Source: Zygotorulaspora mrakii (Eukaryota > Ascomycota > Saccharomycetes > Saccharomycetales > Saccharomycetaceae). Taken from it: a stretch of DNA of 64,000 nucleotides. The translations under genes were made by a program, and so were the position numbers. Below the pieces are notes generated by a model, which saw only the letters and a program-made list of their open reading frames with translations, did no database searches and had not been told where the DNA came from. Below are positions 11,246 to 20,141 of the stretch, piece after piece (the stretch's first letter is position 1; every line of letters starts with the position of its first letter). The stretch lies in the NCBI RefSeq assembly GCF_013402915.1, contig NC_050720.1, forward strand, positions 62,001 to 126,000, written 5' to 3'.

Positions 11246-12499
11246 TTATACAGTGTTTAATTGTTTCAAATAGTTGATGAATCTTTCAGATTTGCCCTTG
11301 GAATCAGAAAACTTCTCGTTGACTTGAACGTTAACGGTTAGTATATATTCGTTATGAGAAGTTTCAGTATCGCTCTCGTTTCCCCTTTGCGTTGGTATGC
11401 TTTTATTAGAGGCAGAAAGTAAGTCAAAAATATCGTTCTGAGCACAATCGTTCAACTCAGTATCCACCGGAGTTAACTGATAGGTAACGTCAAACCTTGC
11501 TTCTGTTGGGGAGGGTGTAACCAAATGTTCAAATATTGGATCGTAAAAATCAGACCTTATATTGGTCAAAGGTTGCTCATGCGTGAAATGGTATGCCTCA
11601 TCCAAAAATGAATCTAATGAAGAACTTAATTGTTCATATGTAACGTTACTTGGAACTTTCAAACCAATTTGCTCAGTTATAATTATAGGTTCTGATCTAA
11701 CGGTCTGTTCTTTCGCATTTTCCTTAGGTTTTTGTTGTTCCACAAGCTTGTCTGATTCTTTTTTAAATTCGATGTTAGATAAGTCTAGCTGCTCACCACT
11801 TTTGATATACTTTGCAATGTTTACAACAGATTCCTTGGGAATCAAACCAAAATACGCTAGAACGTCACCCTTCAGTAACCTTCCATTTTTACCTGAACTT
11901 TTTATCTTCTCGAGCGCTTCATCTTTGGTAATGCCCCTTGATGCCAACAATTGAGCTACTGAAGGTAATAGTGTCTGCTTTGTGTTCGCTTTTTGTAAGA
12001 GTTCCGTAGAACCAATCCCTGTGGATTTTTCACTGTCAGTGCTTGATACCCTACTTGTTTCTTTTCTTGACGTTGTACCTTTATTTGGTGTAGACTGCTT
12101 AGGAGTAGCCTTCTTCTCTGCTATACTTGAGGAATCCTTTGGGAACTTCAGACTGGACAGGTCGTCATTTACATCAGCCAAATATGCAATTGTTACACCA
12201 ACAGGGATATCTTTGGCGCCATTTTCGACAATAATTTTAGCTATCTTCCCGTCATCTAGAGCCTCAACATCGATCTGTGCTTTATCAGTTTCAACCTCCA
12301 GAAGCACGTCACCCGCTGAAAAGATATCCCCGACCTTATATTTCCATTCGACGATACCACCTTTTTCCATAGTGGGTGACATAGCAGGCATAGCGAATGC
12401 CTGAGCATTCAGTATTCTCATAGTGTTATGTACGCATCTGGTCGTTAATCGGTACCGCAATGCTGCATTGGGAAGTCTTAACATTGCAGATAGTAACAT
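11246..12499 (-). CDS. PDX1: Pyruvate dehydrogenase complex protein X (E3-binding protein)
   Basis: This 417-residue mitochondrial protein anchors dihydrolipoamide dehydrogenase to the pyruvate dehydrogenase core. A basic N-terminal presequence (about 1-30) precedes a lipoyl domain (about 34-110) with the modification motif VETDKAQ, Lys73. A peripheral-subunit-binding domain follows at about 175-218 (PSVAQLLASRGI...KGDVLAYFG). There is no acetyltransferase catalytic domain, as in yeast Pdx1 (YGR193C). Its 3' end is 39 bp from the MET3 stop, so the two genes converge. Confidence 0.93.
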   Translation of the reverse strand: MLLSAMLRLPNAALRYRLTTRCVHNTMRILNAQAFAMPAMSPTMEKGGIVEWKYKVGDIFSAGDVLLEVETDKAQIDVEALDDGKIAKIIVENGAKDIPVGVTIAYLADVNDDLSSLKFPKDSSSIAEKKATPKQSTPNKGTTSRKETSRVSSTDSEKSTGIGSTELLQKANTKQTLLPSVAQLLASRGITKDEALEKIKSSGKNGRLLKGDVLAYFGLIPKESVVNIAKYIKSGEQLDLSNIEFKKESDKLVEQQKPKENAKEQTVRSEPIIITEQIGLKVPSNVTYEQLSSSLDSFLDEAYHFTHEQPLTNIRSDFYDPIFEHLVTPSPTEARFDVTYQLTPVDTELNDCAQNDIFDLLSASNKSIPTQRGNESDTETSHNEYILTVNVQVNEKFSDSKGKSERFINYLKQLNTV

Positions 12500-12774
12500 T
12501 TTTGTGTAGATAGTATTATCAAGAAGTTATTCGAACCTTCAAGTGTCCTCACAGTACTCTATGCTTCCAAAATCTACTTACAATATGATGTTTTCATTCT
12601 TTCCACTTTTACGAATTAAGTACCATTATGTTTTTTATTCCACCCCATCTTAATAATCGGACGAATAAGTCCTTCAATTCTAAAAACGGTGAAATTAAAA
12701 AAACAACCTCCAAATATAAGTGAGACTCTAAATAATTACAACTATCTTATTTATTTCCAAGTATACGAAACCTA

Positions 12775-14502
12775 TCATAATGTAGCCTCCAATTGACTTA
12801 GTGGAAGAATCTTATTATTGTACTGTTGCCATGCGTCGTTGTCAGCATCACAAACATACTCTAGATCATCCCACGCAAATTTTTCATTCAAAAATTGATC
12901 ATAGCGTAATTGGGTCTGTTTCGTATAGTACAAATCTGACCATGCTGCCTTGTAGCACCCACCTAGAGCACATGAGTTGGGAGTTTCTAGTCGGTAATTT
13001 CCCTCTGTGGCACCGATAACTTGGGCAAATTTCTTGACAATGTCATCGTTTTTGGATGCACCACCAACAAAAAATGCTTTATTAGGTCTCTTGCTAAAAT
13101 ACTCCTTCAACGGGATATCATCATAGTCGAATCTGACTTTGACATCTGCATTTTTTGTATTCAATGGTTCCACTTCAGACGTTATCAAGGGAGATATACG
13201 AACGCGACAGCTTAATGCTTGCGATTCAACAATGTTTTTAGCATCATGCCTCTTGTCAGCGAATGCATCTACAAACTCTTTGATGTTCCCCGTCTCCAAA
13301 TCGAATTTGGCTCTTTTACAAACTGCATTGACGCTGGGGACGATTTCTCCCAACGGAAAATAGACACCGATTTCATCGTCACTGGGTAATTTGTGATCAG
13401 ACACTGCATCATTAAATTTAGTCCAGTCATGACTTGTCGTTTCACCATTTAGCTCGTTACGAATCTCCTCTCTCGCTAAGGATCCATTACAGTAGCAAAT
13501 CATACCCATGTAATAACTGGAGATAGTCGGATGGATGAACAGGTGATAATCTGCTGACGGGTGGTATTGGTCGGTAACCAGTAAAATTGTAGTACTTGTT
13601 CCCAGCGAGACCAAGACATCATTTTTTTTCAAAGGCAAAGAACAAATAGTGGCCAAATTATCACCTGTGAAAGGGAAAATAGAACAATCACTGCTAAAGC
13701 CGTACTTTTCTACAAAATAGGAAGATATAGAAGAAAGGCGTACGGGCTCATCACACTTGATTGCCGGTGACAGTAATTTCTTCTCTATGTTGGTGGCATC
13801 CTTATCAATCAAAGCCAATAAATTCTTGTCAAAATCACGTTTCGGAATTTCATACAGGTTCATACCGCACGCATCAGCTTCTTCTAATGGAGTGAGTTTA
13901 CCACTTAAAAGAGACGCAACAAAACTTGAAACCAATGAAATTGTCTGGGTATTGGAGTAACACTCAGGCTCTTCCTCTGCAATTTTCAGAATTTGAGTAC
14001 CCGTGAACCTGAAATGGGCCCTCGAACCGGTTATCTTCGCTAAGCCTTGAGGACCACCAGCCTTTTCCTCGAATGCTTTGCACTGCTTTCCGGTACTGTG
14101 GTCCTGCCAATTTGGAGCCGTCGCCCTAGAAAAAGCTGCCGGAACCAGTTGTTCTACCAGAGACCCATCCTTGGGATCTAATGCAGTCAACAATTCATCT
14201 GCGGCCTCAGTCCAGTAGACCGATCCATGCTGCTGACAAGAACCGGAGATAGCCTTAACTTTACTCAAATCAAATCCGCTCTTGGTGAACTTGTAAAAAA
14301 TCAGATCGATTGATTCCACCCACATTGCAACAGGACATTCAATAACATCACCTTTGATATAAACACCTTTTGTCGTCTCATATTGGGGCAATTCCGTTTC
14401 GAAAACTATCGTCTCCGAGTGAACGATCTTCAGATCCTGATTAATGGCCAAGCATTTTAGCTGCTGGGTTGACAGATCGAACCCCAAATAATAGCAGTCC
14501 AT
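12775..14502 (-). CDS. XKS1: Xylulokinase
   Basis: This 575-residue FGGY-family sugar kinase phosphorylates D-xylulose to xylulose-5-phosphate for entry into the pentose phosphate pathway. The N-terminal phosphate motif YLGFDLSTQQLK is present. The central GSCQQHGSVYW, TAPNWQDHST and SLGTSTT stretches and the C-terminal FVGGASKND match yeast Xks1 (YGR194C, about 600 residues). The position beside PDX1 on the same strand matches S. cerevisiae. Confidence 0.96.
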   Translation of the reverse strand: MDCYYLGFDLSTQQLKCLAINQDLKIVHSETIVFETELPQYETTKGVYIKGDVIECPVAMWVESIDLIFYKFTKSGFDLSKVKAISGSCQQHGSVYWTEAADELLTALDPKDGSLVEQLVPAAFSRATAPNWQDHSTGKQCKAFEEKAGGPQGLAKITGSRAHFRFTGTQILKIAEEEPECYSNTQTISLVSSFVASLLSGKLTPLEEADACGMNLYEIPKRDFDKNLLALIDKDATNIEKKLLSPAIKCDEPVRLSSISSYFVEKYGFSSDCSIFPFTGDNLATICSLPLKKNDVLVSLGTSTTILLVTDQYHPSADYHLFIHPTISSYYMGMICYCNGSLAREEIRNELNGETTSHDWTKFNDAVSDHKLPSDDEIGVYFPLGEIVPSVNAVCKRAKFDLETGNIKEFVDAFADKRHDAKNIVESQALSCRVRISPLITSEVEPLNTKNADVKVRFDYDDIPLKEYFSKRPNKAFFVGGASKNDDIVKKFAQVIGATEGNYRLETPNSCALGGCYKAAWSDLYYTKQTQLRYDQFLNEKFAWDDLEYVCDADNDAWQQYNNKILPLSQLEATL

Positions 14503-14758
14503 ATTTTGCTACGCTTAATTGAATATGTACAAATTTCAGTCTACTTCACCTGTTGCTGATCGAGCCTAAAATTTACTCTTTCCTTCTTGTAGATCCCCAG
14601 ATTTTTCGAGGTTTAAACCCCTCGTTATATATGCAAGGTGTCAAGCAAGAAGCAATATGAAAATGGAAAATGGCAATTGAAAATCGGAACACACTGTATT
14701 TCATGACTTCTTACTTACGTTGAACTATTTAGGCACATACCATTGCACACGTTTCTGC

Positions 14759-15025
14759 TCACATGGAAATTTTTGGCTTGACCCAGTCGAGCTTCTCTCT
14801 AGTATATGCTGGATATGCTGGTAACACTACAACCATCGCAACAACGATTGCCAAACCATAGGTAACTACCAGATATAGAAGTGATTGTGCGAAAAACCCA
14901 ATAAGCGAGGCCAAAATTGCCCCAGCAATGAGAATCAGCTGCTGATACCTTTCGGTGTTCTTTTGACTTCGAAAATCAATAGGAAAAACAAGCTTTCTAC
15001 CTAGCTCTTGCAAAATTTCAGACAT
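14759..15025 (-). CDS. SPC1: Signal peptidase complex subunit Spc1
   Basis: This 88-residue membrane protein is the small SPC12-type subunit of the ER signal peptidase. The layout is a short cytosolic N-terminus (FPIDFRSQKNTERYQQL), two transmembrane helices (about 28-47 and 50-70), then a cytosolic tail with the PAYPAYTREKLDWV stretch typical of SPC12. Its size and position match YJR010C-A. Confidence 0.93.
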   Translation of the reverse strand: MSEILQELGRKLVFPIDFRSQKNTERYQQLILIAGAILASLIGFFAQSLLYLVVTYGLAIVVAMVVVLPAYPAYTREKLDWVKPKISM

Positions 15026-15365
15026 GATGTACTCTTAAACAATAAATCCTCCCTGCAGTGATCAAGGGCTCAGCCAGTACGAGTTCTCTGTCTCCCTTCG
15101 TTATTGTCGACTAACCTTTATTTCTATATTTGTTGTTTTGGTTTTCATTTTTCCTCTTATAATAGGATTTCTGTCAAAAAGACCTGTCATTTTTTGATGT
15201 CACATAATAGAAAGCAGGCATAAATGGGCTTGCGACACCTGCATTGAAAGCATTTCGGTCTATATATTGATTACACGGGATTTATTACATATGGTAAGTC
15301 AGATAAGCGCAACTCCTGCAGCATTTCGGTCTATATATTGATTACACGGGATTTATTACAAATGG
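15026..15365. other. SPC1 upstream region and repeated 3' flank
   Basis: The left half is AT-rich and probably holds the SPC1 promoter. From 15250 it consists of a 71-bp direct repeat that runs into the end of the next gene. No other gene was seen. Confidence 0.5.
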
Positions 15366-15391
15366 TCAGTCAGATAAGCGCAACTCCTGCA
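15250..15391. repeat. 71-bp tandem duplication spanning a stop codon
   Basis: Copy 1 (15250-15320) and copy 2 (15321-15391) differ at only two bases, and the first 8 bases of a third copy (GCATTTCG) follow. Copy 2 carries the last codons and the TGA of the minus-strand gene ending at 15366. In copy 1 the same triplet reads TTA, so the stop is absent there. The near identity points to a recent event. Confidence 0.95.
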
Positions 15392-16202
15392 GCATTTCGT
15401 TATTAAGCCAAGTGACAAATGACATGTAAGTCTCATTTTGAGTAAGGTCCGCATCTTGAACACCTGTGGCCTCTCTGTATTTCTTGGTTACAGGTTCTGT
15501 TTGAGCTAAGAGTTTGAAAATAGCTGTGTTCAGTCGGTCCAGTTGCTCCTTCCAACTGGGTATCAGCTCTTGGCCTAGAACCTTCAGAAGTATGCCAACC
15601 TGCGGTTTAGTTAGTCTATATTGCGTATGCAACGGTATTTTTTTCAGGAAATCGTAGATATTGGCAAAACCAATCGTGCAGTTATGCACGAGCATTGCCA
15701 ACTGTGGGGCATTGCTGATTATCACCGACGCCAGTGTCTCGTTCGGTAAGATTAAGAACTGTGCTCTCTCTCTACTGATGATATTCCTGTATTTTGGAGC
15801 AGAAGTTGAATTAGACAGTTCGCCCTCTTGTTTTTGCTTGAGTCTCTCATAAGATTCCTTCAACTCAGCAAGGTGTTCTTGGAACAGACTTCTCACCGTA
15901 TCTAGTTTTTGTGCCGTAGGAATTCCCACATCTGTGTTACTGGAATTGTTATTCGATGGCGAAAAGGCTTGCCATGACAAGTACTGTATTAGGTGTATGA
16001 TCACAATTATGAATTGTACAGTACTCTCAATGAATGACGATATCTCCAGAGACAACAGAAAATTCCTCTTTTGCTCCAGCGAAGTACATGTGGCAAACTC
16101 TTCCTCGAGTTTCTCATCCATTCTTGAAATACAGTCTTGGAACACGGTATCATTGGCACTATCGTTAGACATCGCTTGCGATCCGTCGATTGTGTTGCTC
16201 AT
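15366..16202 (-). CDS. Uncharacterised protein, probable YJR011C orthologue by position
   Basis: This 278-residue protein is not recognised by sequence. It lies between SPC1 and PEX39 on the minus strand, where S. cerevisiae has the uncharacterised YJR011C (about 260 residues). The N-terminal half is acidic with a hydrophobic helix (FIIVIIHLIQYLSW, about 62-76). A coiled-coil-like stretch follows (AELKESYERLKQKQEGEL), then a helical second half. No catalytic motif is visible. The last codons and stop lie inside a 71-bp tandem duplication, so the C-terminus may have changed recently. Confidence 0.75.
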   Translation of the reverse strand: MSNTIDGSQAMSNDSANDTVFQDCISRMDEKLEEEFATCTSLEQKRNFLLSLEISSFIESTVQFIIVIIHLIQYLSWQAFSPSNNNSSNTDVGIPTAQKLDTVRSLFQEHLAELKESYERLKQKQEGELSNSTSAPKYRNIISRERAQFLILPNETLASVIISNAPQLAMLVHNCTIGFANIYDFLKKIPLHTQYRLTKPQVGILLKVLGQELIPSWKEQLDRLNTAIFKLLAQTEPVTKKYREATGVQDADLTQNETYMSFVTWLNNEMLQELRLSD

Positions 16203-16421
16203 TTTTCACTTTTATTATTGCATCCCCTAGTTAACTTCTGGTCAGCTGCCTGAGACAATCCAAGTGATAATGGCTAAAAAATGACAATTAACAATTTAAT
16301 GAATACTCTTGAACTCTGCCTTTTTTCTACTATGTCGCTCGGATCGCCATTAGGATTCAAGATTTGAAAAGATGAGTGAAGTGACAAGTGAAAAATTAAA
16401 GAACTTTAACGCGACTGCAGG

Positions 16422-17339
16422 ATGACACAAGAGATCACCACCCCCAAGCAAGGAATAATATCTGATGAGAACTACTCTAGAATTATGGGGTTCGTTGCCG
16501 GTGTATTCTCCGGTGTCATGAAGAACACCGTTGGTCACCCGATGGACAGTATTAAAGTGAGATTGCAGACCTCACAGGGAACAGGCAGGTTTACGGGGCC
16601 ATTGGACTGTGTCAAGAAAACGTTTCAGCAACAGGGAATTCGTGGGTTCTATTTAGGATTTACACCTCCATTGGTAGGCTGGGTTTTAATGGATTCTGTT
16701 TTATTAGGAAGCTTACACAATTATAGAATGCTATTGCACAAATATGTGTATCCTGAACACGAAAAATTACCATTACTTGGATGTGTAGTCAGTGGTGTCA
16801 TGTCGGGTTGGACAGTTAGTTTTATTGCTGCACCTGTTGAATATGCAAAGGCCAGATTACAGGTCCAATATGATCCCTCTACAACGAAATATAGTGGCCC
16901 GCTTGATGTTATCAAAAAGACATGGAAACAAAAAGGTGTAAGAGGCCTATATAAAGGTCTGATTAGTACACTGATATTCAGATCGAACTTTGTCTTCTGG
17001 TGGGGATCATATGAGTTGATAACACAATGGTTTAAAAAAAACACGAACATGAGTGATCCTGCAATAAATTTCTGGGCCGGTGGTTTAAGTGCCACTTTTG
17101 GATTTTGGACGTTCGCGTATGCGAGTGACGTCGTCAAACAAGTTGTGCTTTGCGATGATAAATACGATGGTAGCTTCAAATCTTGGAAGTCCGCCGTTCG
17201 TGATATTTATACAGGGCATGGGATCAGAGGGTTCTTCAAAGGTTTTACCCCCAGCTTTTGTAGATCATTCCCTGCAAATGCTGCGGCACTAGCTGCGTTT
17301 GAATTTGTGTTGAGAACAAGTGGTGCCAAGCCATCTTGA
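16422..17339 (+). CDS. Mitochondrial carrier family (SLC25) transporter
   Basis: This 305-residue protein has three carrier repeats of about 100 residues. Signatures are HPMDSIKVRLQ in repeat 1, APVEYAKARLQ in repeat 2, and ASDVVKQ in repeat 3, where the usual first proline is alanine. Matrix-helix glycine motifs (GIRGFYLGF, GVRGLYKGL, GIRGFFKGF) are present in all three. The ending SFCRSFPANAAALAAFEF resembles the carnitine/amino-acid carrier branch (Crc1, Ymc1, Ort1). The substrate cannot be told. No S. cerevisiae gene lies at this place between YJR011C and YJR012C, so it is an insertion there or a loss in S. cerevisiae. Confidence 0.9.
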   Translation: MTQEITTPKQGIISDENYSRIMGFVAGVFSGVMKNTVGHPMDSIKVRLQTSQGTGRFTGPLDCVKKTFQQQGIRGFYLGFTPPLVGWVLMDSVLLGSLHNYRMLLHKYVYPEHEKLPLLGCVVSGVMSGWTVSFIAAPVEYAKARLQVQYDPSTTKYSGPLDVIKKTWKQKGVRGLYKGLISTLIFRSNFVFWWGSYELITQWFKKNTNMSDPAINFWAGGLSATFGFWTFAYASDVVKQVVLCDDKYDGSFKSWKSAVRDIYTGHGIRGFFKGFTPSFCRSFPANAAALAAFEFVLRTSGAKPS

Positions 17340-17429
17340 TCAAATTAGCACTCCATATAGTGATAAATCATTTATAGACAAAGAACATTCAAAGACCTTC
17401 ATATGAAGTACCGGATGTGCAGCTACTCC

Positions 17430-17741
17430 TTATTGCGCATCGAGCTCATTTTCTCCTAAGTAGTAGCTTGAATCAACATCCGTATTTAAGCGATCGTATT
17501 CCTCTTGCACCTGTATAGAACTTTCCTGCGAAAACGCAATAGAAGTTGCGAGGTCATTACCATCTCCGTCTAGACTGTATGTACTTTGGTTGGCAATTTC
17601 CCAAGGTTTGGGTCTTGATGGTATTTCTGATACAGTCCTTAAAGATTCACACAACGTAACGTCTGGCACCGCCACAACATTTGGTAAGGGTTTGTCACTG
17701 ACGATATGATCGATTATCTCCTCGTAGCTTAATTCAGGCAT
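17430..17741 (-). CDS. PEX39: Peroxin Pex39 (YJR012C family)
   Basis: This 103-residue, probably disordered protein holds a KPWE motif (RPKPWEIANQ) near residue 46. It occupies the place of S. cerevisiae YJR012C, immediately before divergent GPI14. YJR012C has recently been described as Pex39, which helps Pex7 import PTS2 proteins into peroxisomes through an [R/K]PWE motif. The N-terminal LSYEEIIDHIVSDKPLPNV stretch also looks conserved in character. Identification rests on motif, size and synteny. Confidence 0.75.
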   Translation of the reverse strand: MPELSYEEIIDHIVSDKPLPNVVAVPDVTLCESLRTVSEIPSRPKPWEIANQSTYSLDGDGNDLATSIAFSQESSIQVQEEYDRLNTDVDSSYYLGENELDAQ

Positions 17742-17932
17742 TTGGAGATTCTTCGACTTTTACACTATATATATATTTACCATTTGAATGGGTCAGTTTC
17801 AAGAAGCTACCTTCCATACTTAATTTGCACTCGCTTCAAAAAGAATATTATAGACAATGAACGAAAAGAACTATCGTTTGAGAACAATTGCAAGAAGCAA
17901 CTAACAGCTCGCCGTGATTCACATTCTCGACC

Positions 17933-19159
17933 ATGGCGGATCATTCTACGGGATTGATCGTGGTTTCTTTCTTGGTAAGGGTAGCCTTTTTCCTATACGG
18001 TATTTACCAAGATGCTAATTATAAAGTTAGATACACAGATATCGATTATTTTGTGTTTCATGATGCTGCTGCTTACGTTCATGATTGCATTATGAACGGT
18101 GGAGATGGATCTCCATATCAGAGGGACACTTATCGCTATACACCTTTACTCAGTTGGCTCCTAGTCCCAAATCACTATTTTGAATGGTTTCATCTTGGAA
18201 AAATGATCTTCATTGCCTTCGACTTACTTACCGGTATGATTATCCAGAAGCTGCTGAAGAAATGTTTTAAACCTAGAAGTAATTTTCAAACAATATGTCT
18301 CAACAGTATTTGGCTCTTAAATCCAATGGTGATAACGATTAGTACCAGAGGAAACGCTGAAAGTATGATAAGTTTTTTAGTAATGGCTTCGTTATATCAA
18401 ATACAAAAAGGGAACCTGATCGTATCGGGAATACTACATGGGGTGGCTATTCATTTCAAAATCTATCCCATCATTTACTCTCTCCCCATTGCAATGTATC
18501 TTTATCAGGCCAATAAATCAGTTGGATGGTTCAAGAAACTGTTTTTATTTGGCGGTGCAACACTATTTGCTCTTCTAGGTTCTAGTGCTTATATGTACAA
18601 GATCTATGGCAATGAGTATCTAGAGCACGCATATTGGTATCATTTATATAGGATAGACCACAGACACAATTTCTCACTATGGAATATTCTCCTGTATTAC
18701 GACTCTGCCAGGCCTTCCAGTGCTTCACTGATATCAAAACTTGCATTTTTACCGCAGTTGATAATTGTTGCAATGGTATCATTCCTGCAATACATTCAAC
18801 CAACATTTGCGGGTCTATTGAATGTCTTATTTGTTCAAACTTTCGCATTTGTCACTTACAATAAAGTTTGCACTTCGCAGTATTTTGTTTGGTACTTAAT
18901 ATTTCTGCCGTTTTATTTTGTAGATAGCACAATAAGCTGGAAAAGGGGTATTTGTATGGCTGTAGCTTGGATTAGTACTCAGGCATTCTGGCTGCTACAA
19001 GGTTATCGATTAGAATTTGAGGGCAAAAATGTTTTTTACCCACAAATGTTCTGCGCAAGTGCAGCTTTCTTCCTTACAAATACCTGGTTACTTGGTGAGT
19101 TCATTCATGATATTAAACGGAGACAGTACGTAGTTAGTGAAACGAAAAAGAGGAATTAA
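17933..19159 (+). CDS. GPI14: GPI mannosyltransferase I (PIG-M)
   Basis: This 408-residue, multi-pass ER protein adds the first alpha-1,4-mannose to the GPI anchor precursor. The luminal motif RYTDIDYFVFHDAA (about 33-46) contains the DxD-type acidic pair of the GT50 family. PYQRDTYRYTPLLSW and CTSQYFVWYLIFLPFY also match yeast Gpi14 (YJR013W). Roughly ten hydrophobic segments run to the C-terminus, which ends in a lysine/arginine-rich tail. The gene is divergent from PEX39, as in S. cerevisiae. Confidence 0.95.
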   Translation: MADHSTGLIVVSFLVRVAFFLYGIYQDANYKVRYTDIDYFVFHDAAAYVHDCIMNGGDGSPYQRDTYRYTPLLSWLLVPNHYFEWFHLGKMIFIAFDLLTGMIIQKLLKKCFKPRSNFQTICLNSIWLLNPMVITISTRGNAESMISFLVMASLYQIQKGNLIVSGILHGVAIHFKIYPIIYSLPIAMYLYQANKSVGWFKKLFLFGGATLFALLGSSAYMYKIYGNEYLEHAYWYHLYRIDHRHNFSLWNILLYYDSARPSSASLISKLAFLPQLIIVAMVSFLQYIQPTFAGLLNVLFVQTFAFVTYNKVCTSQYFVWYLIFLPFYFVDSTISWKRGICMAVAWISTQAFWLLQGYRLEFEGKNVFYPQMFCASAAFFLTNTWLLGEFIHDIKRRQYVVSETKKRN

Positions 19160-19318
19160 AAACAGATATATATGAACTTCTTCTTTTCTCACAGGTTTAT
19201 TTATTTACTTTTTTTTGAGACGCTGCGAATTGCACTGACAAATTTTTAGTTCATATTCAAAGGCAAGAATCGGTCAAATCAAGAAAAGGACTTGAGGCAA
19301 AAGAAGCTAAGGATACCT

Positions 19319-20059
19319 ATGTCGAGATTGGAAATATACTCTCCTGAGGGGTTACGTTTAGATGGCCGTCGTTGGAATGAACTAAGACGCTTTGAATGCT
19401 CAATAAATACGCATGCACATGCGGCCGATGGCTCATCATATTTAGAACAAGGTAATAACAAAATAATTACGCTAGTGAAAGGGCCCCAAGAACCTAGTAA
19501 TAAGTCTCAGGTAGATACCGCAAAGGCACTCCTACGAGTTACGGTAAATCTAACAAAATTTTCAAAGAGTGAAAGAAGCAAATCTAGTCATAAAAATGAA
19601 AGAAGAGTGCTGGAAATGCAAACAGCATTGGTACGCACATTCAATAGAAATTTGATGTTACACATTTACCCAAGGACCTTGATAGATATAGAAATACATG
19701 TCTTGCAACAAGATGGTGGAATTATGGGATCCCTTATCAATGGGATCACTTTAGCTTTGATCGATGCAGGGATTGCAATGTACGATTACATCAGTGGCGT
19801 TTCTGTAGGTCTCTATGATGAGACTCCATTATTGGACACTAACACATTAGAAGAGAATGCTATGAGTACAGTCACATTAGGTGTAGTTGGAAAATCTGAA
19901 AAATTATCATTATTATTGGTGGAGGACAAGATACCGTTAGATAGATTGGAAAGCGTATTAGCAATTGGCATAGCCGGTTCTCATAGAATAAGAGATTTGA
20001 TGGACAAAGAATTAAGAAGACGTGCTGAAAAGAGAGTGGCAAGTGCATTGGCTCGATAA
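19319..20059 (+). CDS. SKI6: Exosome core subunit Ski6/Rrp41
   Basis: This 246-residue RNase PH-fold subunit of the nine-membered exosome ring acts in 3' RNA processing and decay in nucleus and cytoplasm. The start chosen is the ATG at 19319 (MSRLEIYSPEGLRLDGRRWNE), giving the same length as yeast Ski6 (YGR195W). The open frame runs nine codons further without homology. The protein is strongly conserved throughout, including GIMGSLINGITLALIDAG and NAMSTVTLGVVGKS. Eukaryotic Rrp41 is thought to lack catalysis in the yeast ring and acts as scaffold. Confidence 0.97.
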   Translation: MSRLEIYSPEGLRLDGRRWNELRRFECSINTHAHAADGSSYLEQGNNKIITLVKGPQEPSNKSQVDTAKALLRVTVNLTKFSKSERSKSSHKNERRVLEMQTALVRTFNRNLMLHIYPRTLIDIEIHVLQQDGGIMGSLINGITLALIDAGIAMYDYISGVSVGLYDETPLLDTNTLEENAMSTVTLGVVGKSEKLSLLLVEDKIPLDRLESVLAIGIAGSHRIRDLMDKELRRRAEKRVASALAR

Positions 20060-20141
20060 CCAGTTGGTTTGTCATTGACTGTTAAATATATGGATGCAAA
20101 AATACGCATTGCATTAATTCCCTCTGTAATCTAAATACGTA

